Below are positions 22,538-34,890 of a stretch of 64,000 nucleotides of DNA, one piece after another. Positions within the stretch are counted from its first letter, which is position 1; each line of letters starts with the position of its first letter. This DNA is from Quercus robur (lineage: Eukaryota; Streptophyta; Magnoliopsida; Fagales; Fagaceae). The DNA lies in contig NC_065542.1 of the NCBI RefSeq assembly GCF_932294415.1, positions 56,168,406 through 56,232,405 of the forward strand, written 5' to 3'. The translations under genes were made by a program, and so were the position numbers. The notes below the pieces were generated by a model. It saw only the letters and a list, made by a program, of their open reading frames with translations. It did not search any database and was not told where the DNA came from.

Positions 22538-25216
22538 ATGGCCTCACTCTCACTCTCACTCTCCTCCACCCCCACCCACCTATTCTCACCTTCCTTCAAT
22601 CGCCGACTCACCACAAAACCACCACCCTCTTCTTCTCTCACTTCTTCTAATGCTGCTGCTGCTGCTGCTAACCCAGATGATAAGCCAAATGCTTTAACAG
22701 TCCCAGAGAGAAGCCAAACCCAAAGAAAAGTGATGATAGACATTGAGAAGCTAAAGAAGCGAGAAGCCAAGGAGAGAAAAGAGGAAGTGAACAGTAAGAT
22801 AGCTTCGAGGAAAGCAATCTCAATTATACTCAGGAGAGAGGCTACCAAAGCACTCATTGAGAAGAAGAGGGGTCCCACCAATTCTAAAAAGCTGCTTCCC
22901 AGGACTGTTCTTGAAGCCCTTCACGAGAGAATCAAGGCTTTGCGTCCTGACTCTGCTCTCAAGGTCCTCTATTTCACTTTCAAACTCTATATATATTTTG
23001 GAAAATAGGTTTCTTTACTTTTGGACTTTGGAGTTCAATTTGATTTCATTCTATTCAAAATATTTAGCTAACTTTTTGTTGATTTCGATTTGGGTAACTG
23101 GGTTCTGTTTGTTTGCTAAGAAAATGAATTCTAAGTGTGTCCACTTTGGATTTGGGTAACTTGGTTCTGTTTTTGTAGAGGATATTTTTCCATTAACAGG
23201 ATAGAGAAAATTGAAGAATGAATGTTACTGGAAAATGAAAAATACAAGTGCGCCCGTAGAAAATATTTGAATTCTAAGTATGTTTGGATGCACTTTAATA
23301 TTGCTGAAATTACTTTACAAATAAGGGAACCCATTAAAATAAGCTTGAAAAGCTAGAAGAAACTATTTTGGGGTTTGCCATGTGTTGAGTGGTTTCTTAT
23401 TTTGGATGGTATTTTGCACAACAATCTAAATGGGTTGTGCACAAAACTCTCCCTTTTGCAGAGCCTATAAGAGGTGATTTGTTAGTCAGCCTTATGCCCT
23501 TTTTTTTTTCTTTTTTGGGAGAGGCCGATTCCCAGACTTGAACCTGTGACATAGGAAGTTATCCTATCCATGCTGTATTCATACATGTTCAAAGCCACTT
23601 TTTGCACAACAATTTGAATTCTACAAATTAGAAGACAAGTAGTCTAATAGTCTTACCAGGGTTTCCTCTCATGATTATGGTATCTTTTCTTATCTCCAGG
23701 TGTTTGAACTACTACGTGAGCAGCTGTGGTACAGGCCCAATTCTGGAGTGTACATTAAGTTAATTGTGATGCTGGGAAAATGTAAGCAACCTCAAAAAGC
23801 TGATGAACTTTTTCAAGCCATGATTGATGAAGGTTGTGTTGTGAACCATGAAGCATACACTGCTCTCTTATCTGCCTATGGTAGGAGTGGTCTCTTTGAC
23901 AAAGCATTTTCCCTCCTCGAGCAGATGAAGAATACTCCTGATTGTCAGCCTGATGTGCAGACTTACTCAATCCTCATAAAATCATGTTTAGAGTATTATG
24001 CCTTTGACAAAGTGCAGGCTCTGCTTTCTGACATGACAACTCAGGGAATCAGACCAAACACTGTCACATTCAATACCCTAATCGATGCCTATGGGAAGGC
24101 CAGAAAGTATGTTGGCAATTTCTCCTCACCCTTTTTATGAATTTTGTATGTGCCATCTGGTTGCCAAGAAACTAAGGGAACCAAGTTAATATAAATTTAA
24201 GTATATCAACCATCATCTGAGCATCAAGAAAGAGAGCAAGGACTAAGCAGTAAATTAAAATGGTCTCTTTTTACTTTTCAGTTTTTTCTATTTCTTTAAA
24301 TGGGCAGAGAAAAGGTGGATGGATAGCAGCCATCGCTTCCACTACTCGTATAAATTGCCCACTAAACCAAATTTGAGAATAGATGTTGGATTTGTTTCAG
24401 TTCACTTTGTTTCCATCTTATATTCTTTGCAACCAGATGGAGCTTGATATTATGCTTCACTCTCAGAGCAGTAATTTATTCTTTCTACTTCCTAAAAGGT
24501 TTTCAGAGATGGAATCAACCCTTGTGGAAATGCTCCGTGAGAAGAACTGTGAACCTGATGTTTGGACCATGAACTCCACACTCAGAGCCTTTGGTAGCAG
24601 CAGGCAAACAGAAACAATGGAGAAGTGCTATGAGAAATTTCAGAGTGCTGGGGTCCAACCAAACATTCGGACCTTCAATATTCTACTAGATTCCTATGGA
24701 AAAGCAGGAGAGTATGAGAAAATGAGTGCTGTGATGGAATACATGCAGAAATACCATTACTCTTGGACAATCGTTACGTACAATGTGGTGATAGATGCAT
24801 TTGGGAAGGCTGGAGATTTAAAACAAATGGAATATTTGTTTAGGCTAATGCGGTCAGAGAGGATTAAGCCAAGCTGTGTTACACTTTGCTCGCTTGTAAG
24901 GGCTTATGGGCAAGCTAGTAAACCTGAAAAGATTGGTGGTGTTTTGCGTTTTATTGAGAATTCAGATGTAGTACTGGATACTGTGTTTTTCAATTGCCTG
25001 GTGGATGCTTATGGTAGGATGGGATGCTTTGCAGAGATGAAGGGAGTTCTTGACATGATGGAGCAGAAAGGATGTAAGCCTGATAAGATTACATATAGAA
25101 CCATGATTAAAGCTTATTCAATCAATGGGATGACTAGCCATGTTAAGGAGCTCCAAAATCTGATTGGATATGCTGAAGGGACTCAATCATATATGGGAAA
25201 GCCCGACTTTCGATGA
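22538..25216 (+). CDS. P-class pentatricopeptide repeat protein, chloroplast-targeted (At5g48730-like)
   Basis: Three exons: 22538-22963, 23700-24106 and 24499-25216, total 516 residues. Junctions are K|V (phase 0) and AA|G restoring K in GKARK|FSEMESTL. Residues 1-45 are Ser/Thr/Pro-rich with few acidic residues, as in a plastid transit peptide. Next comes a charged conserved segment (IASRKAISIILRREATKALIEKK, LPRTVLEALHERI). From about residue 155 there are ten consecutive 35-residue PPR motifs to about residue 505, for example PNIRTFNILLDSYGKAGEYEKM and PDKITYRTMIKAYSINGM. No E, DYW or SMR domain follows, so it is P-class: such proteins bind organelle transcripts for stabilisation, splicing or translation. 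Sequence order and wording match Arabidopsis At5g48730 as I remember it. The leader contains an upstream CT-rich tract. Open frames starting inside intron 2 (24383) are read-through of intron into exon 3. Confidence 0.95.
23508..23590 (-). mobile_element. SINE-like remnant in PPR intron 1
   Basis: On the minus strand a B-box-like GGTTCAAGTCTGGGAATCGG is followed by CCTCTCCCAAAAAAG. This resembles the tRNA-derived SINE tail common in plants (GGTTCGAGTC then AACAGCCTCT). The A box is not clear. Confidence 0.5.
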
Positions 25217-25732
25217 GGGAAGTTTTACAGGTCATTCCTCCCCGTGATGTATATACAAATTCTTTGTTTAGTAGTGAATCTTATTTTTTACATCACATAT
25301 TCTTTGTTTAGTAGTGAATCTTACTTTTGAATGTGTATATTTTTAAAATTCAAAAAAAAAAAAAAAAAAGAATCAATATCTTGTGATAATTTTGGTTTTT
25401 CAACTTATCTTGCATCTGATATTGTGCCTTAGAAAGCATGAACCTATCTTCCATTTCTCTTTTCATCCGTAACTTGTAGCAATCTTAACATTCATAACAC
25501 TTAAGAACTAGGTTAATTGTGGAAAACCACTTTAAACTATTGGGGTTACTTGCCCTTGTACCCAGGCTTAAAACATGCAATCAACTCCCTAATTAAAGTA
25601 ATTGTGCGATATGCGCGCTGCAATTTAAATAAGAAAATAAGTATGATGTTTGATATGGAGCTAAAAATATTGTTTGGAAAAAGTAGATCTATGGATATGT
25701 TAACGAAGAAGATTAAGTGTGTGATGCCTTAG

Positions 25733-25870
25733 GCCTTGGCTCAGTTGCTAAAAGAACAGAGCGGGTTTGAAAAGGTCTCAGGTTCAAATAAAAATTGGGT
25801 AAAGACGATGAAATAAGTGAAAAGCTTTTCCTGTGAAAATTTGTGGGAGTTTTTGGTCCTTTCGAGCTGT
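25733..25870 (+). mobile_element. SINE-like sequence downstream of the PPR gene
   Basis: TGGCTCAGTTGCT (25737) fits the pol III A box and AGGTTCAAATA (25787) fits the B box, about 50 bases apart as in tRNA-derived SINEs. The tail is not defined. Confidence 0.45.
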
Positions 25871-26439
25871 AGATGTTAGAATTTCTTTTCAAGTGTTTCT
25901 CTAGTATACTTCCAGCACTAGGGTTTTTTTGGGGGGATAATTTTTTTTTTTAATGAATGCTCATAAAAATTTATGGCCCTTTTTATATTTAATGAATTGC
26001 TCATAAAAATTTAAATTAAAAAAAAAAAAAAAAAAAGTGAAATGAGTTCATTTAAAAAGGACTGTGCAACTTTGTGAATCAAGAGATTTAAAAGAAAGGC
26101 AATGAGCTAGATTTATCTGAAGAATTGCAAGTTGACCAGGAGGCCTTTTTGGAAGTGGTGTTGATACTTATACAATAGCATAAGTGAAATAAGGGGAATA
26201 GAAAAGCCTAATGGAGCTTGGAAATAAGTGCACAGATCTTCATTATAAAAGAGTAATATGTTTGATACATATGAATTTGGTTCACCTGCTTAATTAGCAA
26301 TAAGAAAACTTTTGCTGAAAAAATAAAGTAGTAAATATAAAATATAATTGAATAAAAAAAAGTGGGTTCCGTTGTTTCTATGGTTATTGTTTTTGTTTAG
26401 AGAAGGGGGCAGGATTTGAAATGGAAAATCTTGATCCTG

Positions 26440-26830
26440 GACTGGTGTTGATGTTGCTGTTCTACATTAGTTGTCGTGCCTATAAGAACAATGGAGAATC
26501 GGTTGATGATCTTCTTTTTCATTGTTTAGTCACTAGGGATACTGGGTGTTTCGTGTTTGCCTTATTAGGAGCCTCTTCAATTATGCCAAAGACAGTGACA
26601 AGGAGAACTCCAGTGTCAGAAGTGCTAATATGGAAGGTGATTCCATGTGTGTTATGTGGGCAATCTGGCGTGACCATAATCCTAGAATGTTTGAAGGGCT
26701 TGAGCATCCTAATCATGTCATCAAAAAATCTGTGTTGAGATGTTTGCACAGATGGATAACTGCCCCTGGCTGTATTCCTTGTCATTTTCTAGAATTTATC
26801 GACCCTCTGAACTTAAGTTTGCAATCCTTC
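26440..26830 (+). mobile_element. LINE 3' fragment (zf-RVT region)
   Basis: Frame-shifted coding remnants match the zinc-binding tail of plant LINE reverse transcriptases: KNNGESVDDLLFHC with VFALLG, then in another frame CVMWAIWRDHNPRMFEG and VLRCLHRWI. The usual form is C..C...GESVDHLLLHC and WTIWRERNRR.FEG. Two frames are needed, so it is dead. Confidence 0.75.
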
Positions 26831-26859
26831 AGGTATTTATCAAAAAAAAATTTGTAATC

Positions 26860-27402
26860 CCTCAGGTGTAGTTTGGTACACATTTTGTGCACTCAAACCA
26901 CTACTTTTTTTATTAATAAATTTATTTTATTATATATATTTTTAATATAAAGAGTAGGATTTTTCATATATTCTTCTATTGTATGGGAGTATGACACATT
27001 TCTGACAGGAAAAAATTCTAATCACAGTGGATTAATATACTGGCATCTCAATTTCCAAAATCTATTGAATTTACATCAGGTGATTGAAAGTTCTGTCGAA
27101 GTATGGTAATTCATTACTTAAGTACTCATTCAAAATATCAATATATCTGCAATCACTTCAGATCAACTTTACATATCAAAGAATAAATTGTTATGCTCTT
27201 TTCCTTTTTTTTCCCCCTTTTTTCCTCCTCTTTTAAAAATAATATGCTCTATTTTGGATGTCCAAATTGCATCATCATTACTAGGTCTCACACCCTCTTT
27301 TTTTGTTCTGTCACTCATTCCATGAGAAGGGCTAAAACCTCTTCTGATTTCGCTTCATTTTCTTCCATGTCCTGTCCCTGGAGTTGAGACTTTATCCAAA
27401 TC
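26860..27402. other. Intergenic stretch between LINE fragment and ARID gene
   Basis: A+T-rich DNA, probably including the 3' leader and polyadenylation region of the ARID gene on the minus strand. No other gene is seen. In particular no HMG-box coding exon is visible. Confidence 0.4.
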
Positions 27403-30400
27403 TTAGTCTGCAGTTTTCTCTCCTTCCAAATCGCCTTTTTCAGAAATTCCTTTTCTACCATGTGTTGCCCCTGTTAATAACTCCATGTTCAAACTTTTGT
27501 CTACGTCTTTTTCACCTTCTGGTTTAGCCTTTTCACCAGATCCCACATTGCAATGTATCTCAGCTTTTGCCTTTTGCATTAGGATTTCTGTCATGGATAT
27601 ATTTCTGTCAGATCTCCGTTTGTCTTCCACAGCTTTTTGGTTATCAACCTGTCACTTACAAAGTACCCCATCAAGGCTTGGAGAATTAATATATTGCTAT
27701 GTGAGAAGAGACAAAATCAAGAGTTTTGTAACATTGTTGATGAAAAGAGCATGTGGTACCAGACTGCCAATATCTTTTTTTTTTTTTTTTTTGAGAACAT
27801 GCCATAATTCAACAGAATGTCCGCTTGTTTTTATTAACAAGAATGAAAATTTTTCCAAAGAATTTGTATATTGTGTTCACTTCCCAGTATAGTTATTTGT
27901 ACTAGGAAATGCAGTCTAGCAGAAAGAATAATTTCTGAAAAGCAATAATTTGCCATTTACTATGTTGTATATCTTACAGATTTTTCAGCCTCTTTTAGAC
28001 TCCCTGATTCTTCAGCTTTCATCTGTATGTCGCCTGGTCTGTCACTACTAACCCACTGTTCTTTTACAGAGATATTGTATTCAGATGGTGCACTTGGTTG
28101 AAGTTCTGCTGCTTCTGGCTTCAGTTTCTTCTTCTCTGCATTAGCCAGATCATCTGTAGGCAATGAATCACAAACTTTCCTCTGACTTGTAGGAGCAACT
28201 TGACCTACTGCTAATGTGAGCCTTGGTTTAATTTCAAGTCGAGCTTCTATTGGTCTTGCAGTCAAATTCAACTCTGGAGCTACAAAATATTTGGATTTAT
28301 AACTTTTCATGTCATCTTGAGTCAATGATTGCTACAAAAAAGAGTTTTGCAAACAGAATAACTTGGGCAGAGTACCAACCTTCTGCTTTAAAGTATGGGA
28401 TTGGCTCCGTTCCTGTATAGGAACCCAGCAAAGGAGCTAGAAAATTATATTGTGTTAGAGCTTTGGAGACAGCTTCAACATACAAATAAAAAGAACAAGC
28501 TGTTCATACTTAGAATTGGAGGGAGTGTGAGGACACATGCCTTGATCAGGTTGAGTCAGATCTGGGTTTTTAACTGCATCCAGCTGAGAATCCAAGGACA
28601 TGTTCCAGTCCCTCTCTGTCATAGAAGCAGGTTCAGCTTGTGTCAAGAGGAGCTCTGTTCCAACCTCCCCTTGTGTTGGGAATGTTCTTGCAGTTGAACT
28701 CATTGTGGGGGCTAGATAAAAGCAAATTTGGGAGTAATAGCTTCAGAGATAGCTCTATAAAAAAAAATAAGTAGACAAGTTTTGCTAACTGACCAAGTTC
28801 TTTTACGTCAAAGTATAGGGTTGGGTCCATTCCTGTATAAGAACCCAGCCAAGGAGATAGAAAAGTATTGAGTTAGAGCTTTGGAGAAAGATTCAACATA
28901 CACATAAAAGAACAAGTCGTTCATACTGAGAATTGGAGGGAGAGTGAGGACACATGCCTTGATAATCTTCACCCAGATCTGAGCTTGCAACTGCATCCAG
29001 CTGAGGATCCAAGGATTTGTCCCAGTACCACTCTGGTATAGATTCTGTAAGGAGGCGGAGCCCTTCCGCAACCTCTTCTTCTGTTGGAATTGAACTTGAG
29101 CATGGAGCTGAGAGGATATTTTGCTGCTGTTGTTGACTGATCTTGGCTTGAGTATTTATTGGAAACCAGCTGTCCGCCATTGCCCAAAGTGAACTTGAAT
29201 GATTTGGTAGCATTGTTGGTGGAGCTGCAAGAGGGATTCCTATCAACTTTAGAGACAGCAACACAGCAGATAATAGAAAATAGAAGCTCCATACACCTAT
29301 CATTAGAGGGAGAGTTCATACATAACACTTCGATATCTGGTACTTGGTTTAACATTGCAGGTGAAGTCAATGGCAGATCTGGATAAAAATTGCTTTCTCT
29401 CTTTTCAGTAGCAATACACGGGCCTTGTGCTGCAGGTAGCCTTTGTCTGAACCTCTGATGTGCTTCAGCTGGTGTTGCAGTTGAACTTTGTTCAGAGGCT
29501 AAAAATATATGGAATCATTAGCTTACAGGCAGGTTATTTATTTAACACATTAGCAGGATGGGAGTTCTGTACACCAACCAGCATTATTTTGGGCAATGAA
29601 ATCTTCACAGTAATGAAGCAGGTACTCATCATAAAGATCAAGCAGGTCAGAAACTGCCATATTTGGGTAAATAACATCACGGACCTCTTCCCACAATCCT
29701 TCCTTCTCAATCTGCATGATTGTTCACAGGCACACAGTGTCAATAAAGATGGCTTTACAAGGTCACTTTTCTAGCCAGAGTAAAAGGTTTTTGTGGAAGT
29801 AATTTTAGGCTGCATTGAGTTAATTTCTGGAGGAGATGGATTTTGATACTTGGACATACCCTTTTGATTGGATAATTCCATTTTAATATCCAACAATGTG
29901 CAATTCTTATCTTACTCTTTGGAGGCAGGTATTGGATTTCTTGGACTTGAACTTTGTCTTAACAGCAGCATAGCAGTTTAATTTAGAAATATTCGGTGAA
30001 GAGCATTTTTTATTCCTCACCATATTAGTTTTGACTCCATATTGCATGCTGTTGATCATCATAGATCTAACTCTAAATGGGCTACTATTAACTTGAATTA
30101 AAATCTATTTTCTTAGCTCTCTTTCAGTTTCTATACCGTGCATTTTCATGGTTGCAGTAGTTTCTTCAATGCCACTGTCTTGATCTTCCAAAGTGAAGTG
30201 CATTTTTTAGAAGTTTGGAGGCCATAATTACTATGAAAGTGGGTGGAAGTAGATTTAACTTTTGAATGATCTTTGCTAGTCTCGTATGTCATTGCATCAG
30301 AATTTTCTTTAGTAAGAGTACAGATATATATATATATATAGATAAGTAAAATAAGCCTTTTGAATATTACATTTAACTAATCTGGGATTGGAAAGGTTTT

Positions 30401-31102
30401 AACTTCTAACATTTGTTCTTCCCTTGGTCTCCTTCACATTGCTTACCAACTCTCATATGAATGCATGTTTAGGCACATGGCAGAACCATGGCTCTGCATA
30501 CCATATAGAGAGGCTAGGCAATAAACATCTAAAGAACATATACAAAAGAAGTACTAGTGGTAATTGCTTCATCTCACCTTTCGCTTCCCACCTCGAGAAA
30601 TCACCTCTAGGAAAAGCCTATGCAAGTCCAGCTCCTCAGGGAGAGTGGGAAGCCTGCAATATAACATTAGAATTTTTATTTATTTATTTATTTTTAAAGG
30701 TGGTAGAAAAAGAATATGAAAGAAAGATTTAATGAGTTCATTTTTCTTTTGGCTATTATTACTTCATTATTAGCATATCAAAATGATAACCTTTCATGAA
30801 CCTTTGTGCAGGTATAAGGCCATATTATCAAAGCATTAAACAGTTGACCATAGATTGATAGAATGGATGAAAAGTATGGCTTACTTGGGCTCTTTTGTAA
30901 CAATATCCTGCATCTGTCTGACTGTGTCAAAGAAGATCTCTCTATCTGTTATATCAGTGGTACCAGGGCAAGCAACTTTTTCGATAGCTAGTCGGACAAA
31001 GTGAGCATTGTAAGTGCTCCACCCCAATGGAGAAGACTCCGAAGAGGTTGTCGCCAACTCCTTCCCTTTTGTTCTATCTGCCTCTCTCTGATGGTCAGTC
31101 AT
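27403..31102 (-). CDS. ARID-domain DNA-binding protein with triplicated C-terminal exon
   Basis: My reconstruction has eight exons: 30885-31102, 30578-30653, 29579-29711 (donor uncertain, 29609 also fits), 29295-29498, 28904-29224, 28484-28711, 27978-28279 and 27403-27648, about 575 residues, all in phase. Residues about 50-135 form an ARID/BRIGHT domain: FFDTVRQMQDIV, then LPTLPEELDLHRLFLEVISRGG, then EKEGLWEEVRDVIYP and LLDLYDEYLLHYCEDF. ARID proteins bind DNA, and plant ones with this LDLHRLFVEVTSRGG style are usually ARID-HMG proteins; no HMG box is visible here. Exons 4, 5 and 6 are diverged copies of one exon (SNSQYERLVLL, SNSKYEQLVLF and the shorter PSNDR), each ending in T so that every junction gives Ser-Pro. 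Exon 7 is acidic/basic without known domain, and exon 8 is Lys/Glu-rich. A leader intron acceptor (CATAG) lies 3 bases upstream of the ATG. Nuclear location is inferred. Confidence 0.75.
28380..29224 (-). repeat. Tandem duplication of exon plus intron inside the ARID gene
   Basis: Two units, about 28794-29224 and 28380-28711, share exon sequence (CAGCTGGATGCAGTT, GGCATGTGTCCTCAC, CTCCCTCCAATTCT) and also intron sequence (TCTCCAAAGCTCTAAC, then CTCCTT-GCTGGGTTC, TATACAGGAA). The intron part is at least as conserved as the coding part, so the duplication is fairly recent. A third, more diverged exon copy is 29295-29498. Confidence 0.85.
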
Positions 31103-31620
31103 TTCCTATGTAAAGACTTGATTGAATAATACGTTGATCACTGCCCAATAAGGAAAATGAGTTCATTTGAATCAAATGTGTTATTCAAGAAAGTGCCTGA
31201 GTTTTCAATGGCAGTAGTGGAAGCTATAGGAAAATTAGAGCACATACTCAAATGGGCAAGAAAAAAGAGTCTTGAAATGAAAAGAACATGATGAAATCTG
31301 AATGGAATTGGCATACCCTTTATATGTAAAATGCACAAGAAGAACCAAGAAACACGTACCAAGAATGAGAATGGGAGTTGCAGTTTGTTGTTTGTGAATA
31401 AAGGATTCAAGAATGTCAATGGAGGAGTTATAAAGCTTGGATTTGGATTTGGAGTTTTGAGGAAACTATAGATTGTGGCTGATGCAACTGGGATGAGTAC
31501 CTCTCTCTTAATATATTCTGAACAGAGAACCAAAGAGTGTAACTGAATTAACCGACCAAGTAACTGCCCAACACACCACTTTAATAGCAAAGGGGGTATC
31601 TATGGCTATGTATTCATTTA
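31103..31620 (-). promoter_or_regulatory. Leader and promoter side of the ARID gene
   Basis: On the minus strand TTTACATAG precedes the ATG-containing exon, so the leader is probably interrupted by an intron and the transcription start lies further upstream, around 31.3-31.6 kb. I could not place the first exon or a TATA box with confidence. No competing gene is seen. Confidence 0.4.
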
Positions 31621-33350
31621 TGAAAGAAAGTTTTTCTTCAAATTGGTTTAGACAAATTTGGAGTAGGATTCTCACACTTCTTCTTAGGATAAAAATTGTT
31701 TAAATGTTGATCTATGGATGGGGATATGATTGTAAAAAGCTTATAATGATTTTAATCCAAATTTATTTAAGTACTTAACAATTTAGTTAAATATCAAATT
31801 CCTCTTGATAAAAATTTAAATTAATATAGTGTTTACGCAAAAAAATTAAAATTATCACGATGAGCCTTTTTATTGGCTGATCATATATAAAAGAAAATTT
31901 TTTCTTTAAAAAAAATATAAAAGAAAATTGACACGTGAAAAGAAAAGAATACAATAAATAGAGGAGCACAGAATGGTATTTGACGGTTATGAATAGTTGA
32001 ATGGTAGTGTTTCTTACTGACCTTCGTATTATTATGTGCGGCTCTTTTGGGATAAGACGTTATAATTACTCCAAAACTTTGGGAACAATATACTGCGAAT
32101 AACCACTCCACAGTCCACTCCGAACAATAAATAAATAAAAACATGTAACTTTAAAAGGTAGTATGAATTCCTCAACAACGTATTATTAGATCTTGATCAA
32201 AATTACTATCAGAAACTTTAAAATAAAAAAACTTGGAACTGAAATTGGGATTTCTTCTATAATCACTTATATTCGATTAATGTAAGTTATTATTTTATTT
32301 ATTTTTGCTTGCATTTGCTTGTTTCTAATTCATGATCTGTGAATATTGCTACGTTCGTCAAATTAATAACTCTCTTGGGTGTTGCCTGTTGTGGATCAAT
32401 CCTAATATTTAAATTCGGAAATAAGTTGACTAATCAGGAGCTTGATGTATTTGGGGCCTAAGGCAAAAACTGATTATATTATTTTAGATGCAAAATTACT
32501 ACTAATTAACATAAATCACGTATAATTTTTTTTTTTTTTTAATGTTTATAGAGATAAAAAATTTACAAAATTTTTTCACACTTGTTGATGTGGCACATTG
32601 ATAATGATAAGTAAAAGAATGATGTTAATGGTGAATCTATATGAGAATCTATAAAAGTTTGCTAATTCAATTATTGTGAAAAATGTTGTGAATTTTTTTT
32701 TTTTTTTTTTTTTTTTGTATTGCTCTCTTTTTTCTTTTTTAGAAGTGCAAAATTCACAATATATTTCATAACAAATCCTAGGTGTTAAGTTGCTTCTTGT
32801 TTTTGTTTGAACTCACTACTATAATTATTTTTTTTGCCATCAATAACACGTAGTAACAACTTGCTACTTAGCATTTGTTGTAAAAGTGTTATGGACGTAG
32901 CATTTCTCTCTCTTTTTTGTTTGTTTTTCGTTTGATAAAAAAATATCATTTTATTTATTGGTTATAAATAACTCTATTGGTTAAAATTTGGGGGTCTTTT
33001 TTTTTACTTGGGGCTTTAAGCGACCACATTAATTGCTTATAACATTCAGTCGACGCTGTGACTAATATGCTAGAGTGCCAATCGGCACTTTCTCTTTATA
33101 GTTTAAAATGCCAATCGGCACATTGTTGCAACACTTATTGTTTTGGTAGTTTTTGTCATTTTATAGTTTTTATGGGTATTTTAGTCATTTTTGTGGTATT
33201 GAGGGTACTTTGGTCATTTGCGAAGCATTTGGGGTATTTTGTCATTTTAATTAATGACAATTTTGTAATTACAAGTAATTAGCATGAGCACATTTGTCAT
33301 TCAAATAAATTAACACATTCAGATGAGGTAATCGCACTACAATAATCTAT
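31621..33350. other. Intergenic A+T-rich DNA
   Basis: Contains long T runs (32527-32540, 32693-32716), and a small direct repeat ATGCCAATCGGCAC-like at 33076 and 33108. Nothing coding is seen. Confidence 0.5.
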
Positions 33351-33654
33351 CTATATATATATATTAATAGGTAAAGCTACGAAGAAAGTTCAATTAGAAT
33401 TTGAAATTAGAATCCAATTTTGCGTCATGTGTTTAAATTTATGTGAAGACCACACCATAATTATCTACTTAAATTTTTTTAATTTTTGTGCCAAATGAAT
33501 TAATAAGTGCAAAATACTAAGAATATAATATTAATAAACTATAAAATTTATAAATAAAAAAAAAAACCAATTACATATGCTCAATAAAAATTTCCACACA
33601 ACAAAGATCACCACATGTACTATTTTATTAAAAACTAGAAAAAAAAAATGATCA

Positions 33655-34200
33655 TAAGTGGTATTAAATTTAGGAAAGAATTTTATTTTTATGATAAAAA
33701 TTATGTTTAATTTTAAATGTATCTATGCGTATGCATGTGTTACATGCTTCTTTTTTTTTTTTAATAATTTGACTAATTATTTATATTTTTATAATAAAAA
33801 TTTTGTTTTTATATATGGGTTGGGTTCAAGTTACACCTGATGTAAAATGATGTTACACTACCCAATAACTTGTTAATAAATTCATATTTTGAAAATCCAA
33901 TTTTTGAATGAAATGTTCTATATGATCTTAACACATATATCAATTTTCCTGCCAATCATATGTAATTTGTCATTTGATTCATAAATTCATCTTTTATGAA
34001 TTATTTTAAACTAAGCTGTAATCCATGCAAACGAATGGATGTATTCAAAACTAAACACAATTTTTATTATGAAAATATAAATAATTAGTCAGATTATTTT
34101 TTTTAAAAAGTAGCATATAACACATGCATACATATGAATACATTTAAATTTAAACACAATTTAATCATAGAAATATAAATTATTAGTTAAATTATTTTTT
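33655..34200. repeat. Palindromic block nested in the 1.8-kb element
   Basis: The left arm at 33655-33810 (containing CATGTGTTACATGCTTC and TTGACTAATTATTTATA) pairs with the right arm at 34050-34195 (TATAAATAATTAGTCAGATTATT and ATAACACATGCATAC). The right arm is itself partly repeated (34075 and 34165). Likely a separate MITE. Confidence 0.7.
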
Positions 34201-34254
34201 ATAAAAGGTAAACGTAATTAGTCATATATTAAAATTCTAACTCAAATTTTATAC

Positions 34255-34890
34255 TACTTGATATCGCTCCGAATCAGTAAGGTGGATTGTCTGGCTTCGG
34301 TGAGCTATCGAAACGGTTGAAGGCCTACAAGAAATAAAACACAATCAAAGAGGAGACCAGAGAAGACCGGTCGAACCCCCTCCGATGGAGAAGTTAGCCT
34401 CGCAGAGAAGGAAGTTCCAAGTGTTTGGGAAAATTGTCTCAGAAAAATCTTACCGTTGTCGGGTTCAGACCGGTCCTTTATATAGGGAGCCTGGGACGGT
34501 TATTTGTCCAATAACCTCCCCAGGATTTGTGGAAGCCAACAAGTCCGGAGTTAACTTCCTCAACGGCTACAAAACTGTAACCGCTAACGGAAGTTAACTT
34601 ATTTGAAGGATTTGTTGAGATAGTCGCGGGTTTAGTCAAAAGTTCTAAGTGTTGCGCTTTCGTCCGTCTGGTGTAGGACGGTTTGGTCATCCAAGGATAT
34701 CCGATGATTGTTCATGGACGACCCTCATGGACGAGCATGTCATCCATGGGAGACTTAAATAGTAGTGCTATTGTCCATGAATGTTTTTCCTTCTTCTAGG
34801 TTGACTCTTGGATCAACCTGCACTGTAGGTTCTGGACGATCCATTTGGACGAGATGGAGATGGATTATTTTCTACTTCTCTATCACTACT
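34255..34890. mobile_element. LTR-like GC-richer block nested in the 1.8-kb element
   Basis: Base composition changes sharply to near 45-50% G+C. It contains a TATA-like CTTTATATAGGG (34477), repeated GGACGA/CATGGACGA words (34676-34860) and no coding frame of note. This is the look of a solo LTR of a plant Gypsy-type element, but TG...CA ends and a target duplication were not established. Confidence 0.45.

Noticed and set aside
22528..22881. Minus-strand frame opposite the first PPR exon
   Set aside because: Antisense shadow of a well-supported exon.
24383..24498. A second PPR gene starting at the ATG near 24383
   Set aside because: This is intron 2 read into exon 3; the acceptor at 24498 restores a perfect PPR motif with exon 2.
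26546..26857. Intact protein-coding gene
   Set aside because: The recognisable LINE segments need two frames and lack the reverse transcriptase, so it is a fragment.
28380..28832. Mini-exons 28794-28832 and 28380-28412 as constitutive ARID exons
   Set aside because: They have good splice sites but using them with the nearest donors breaks the frame or creates stops, while skipping them gives a consistent frame through the whole gene.
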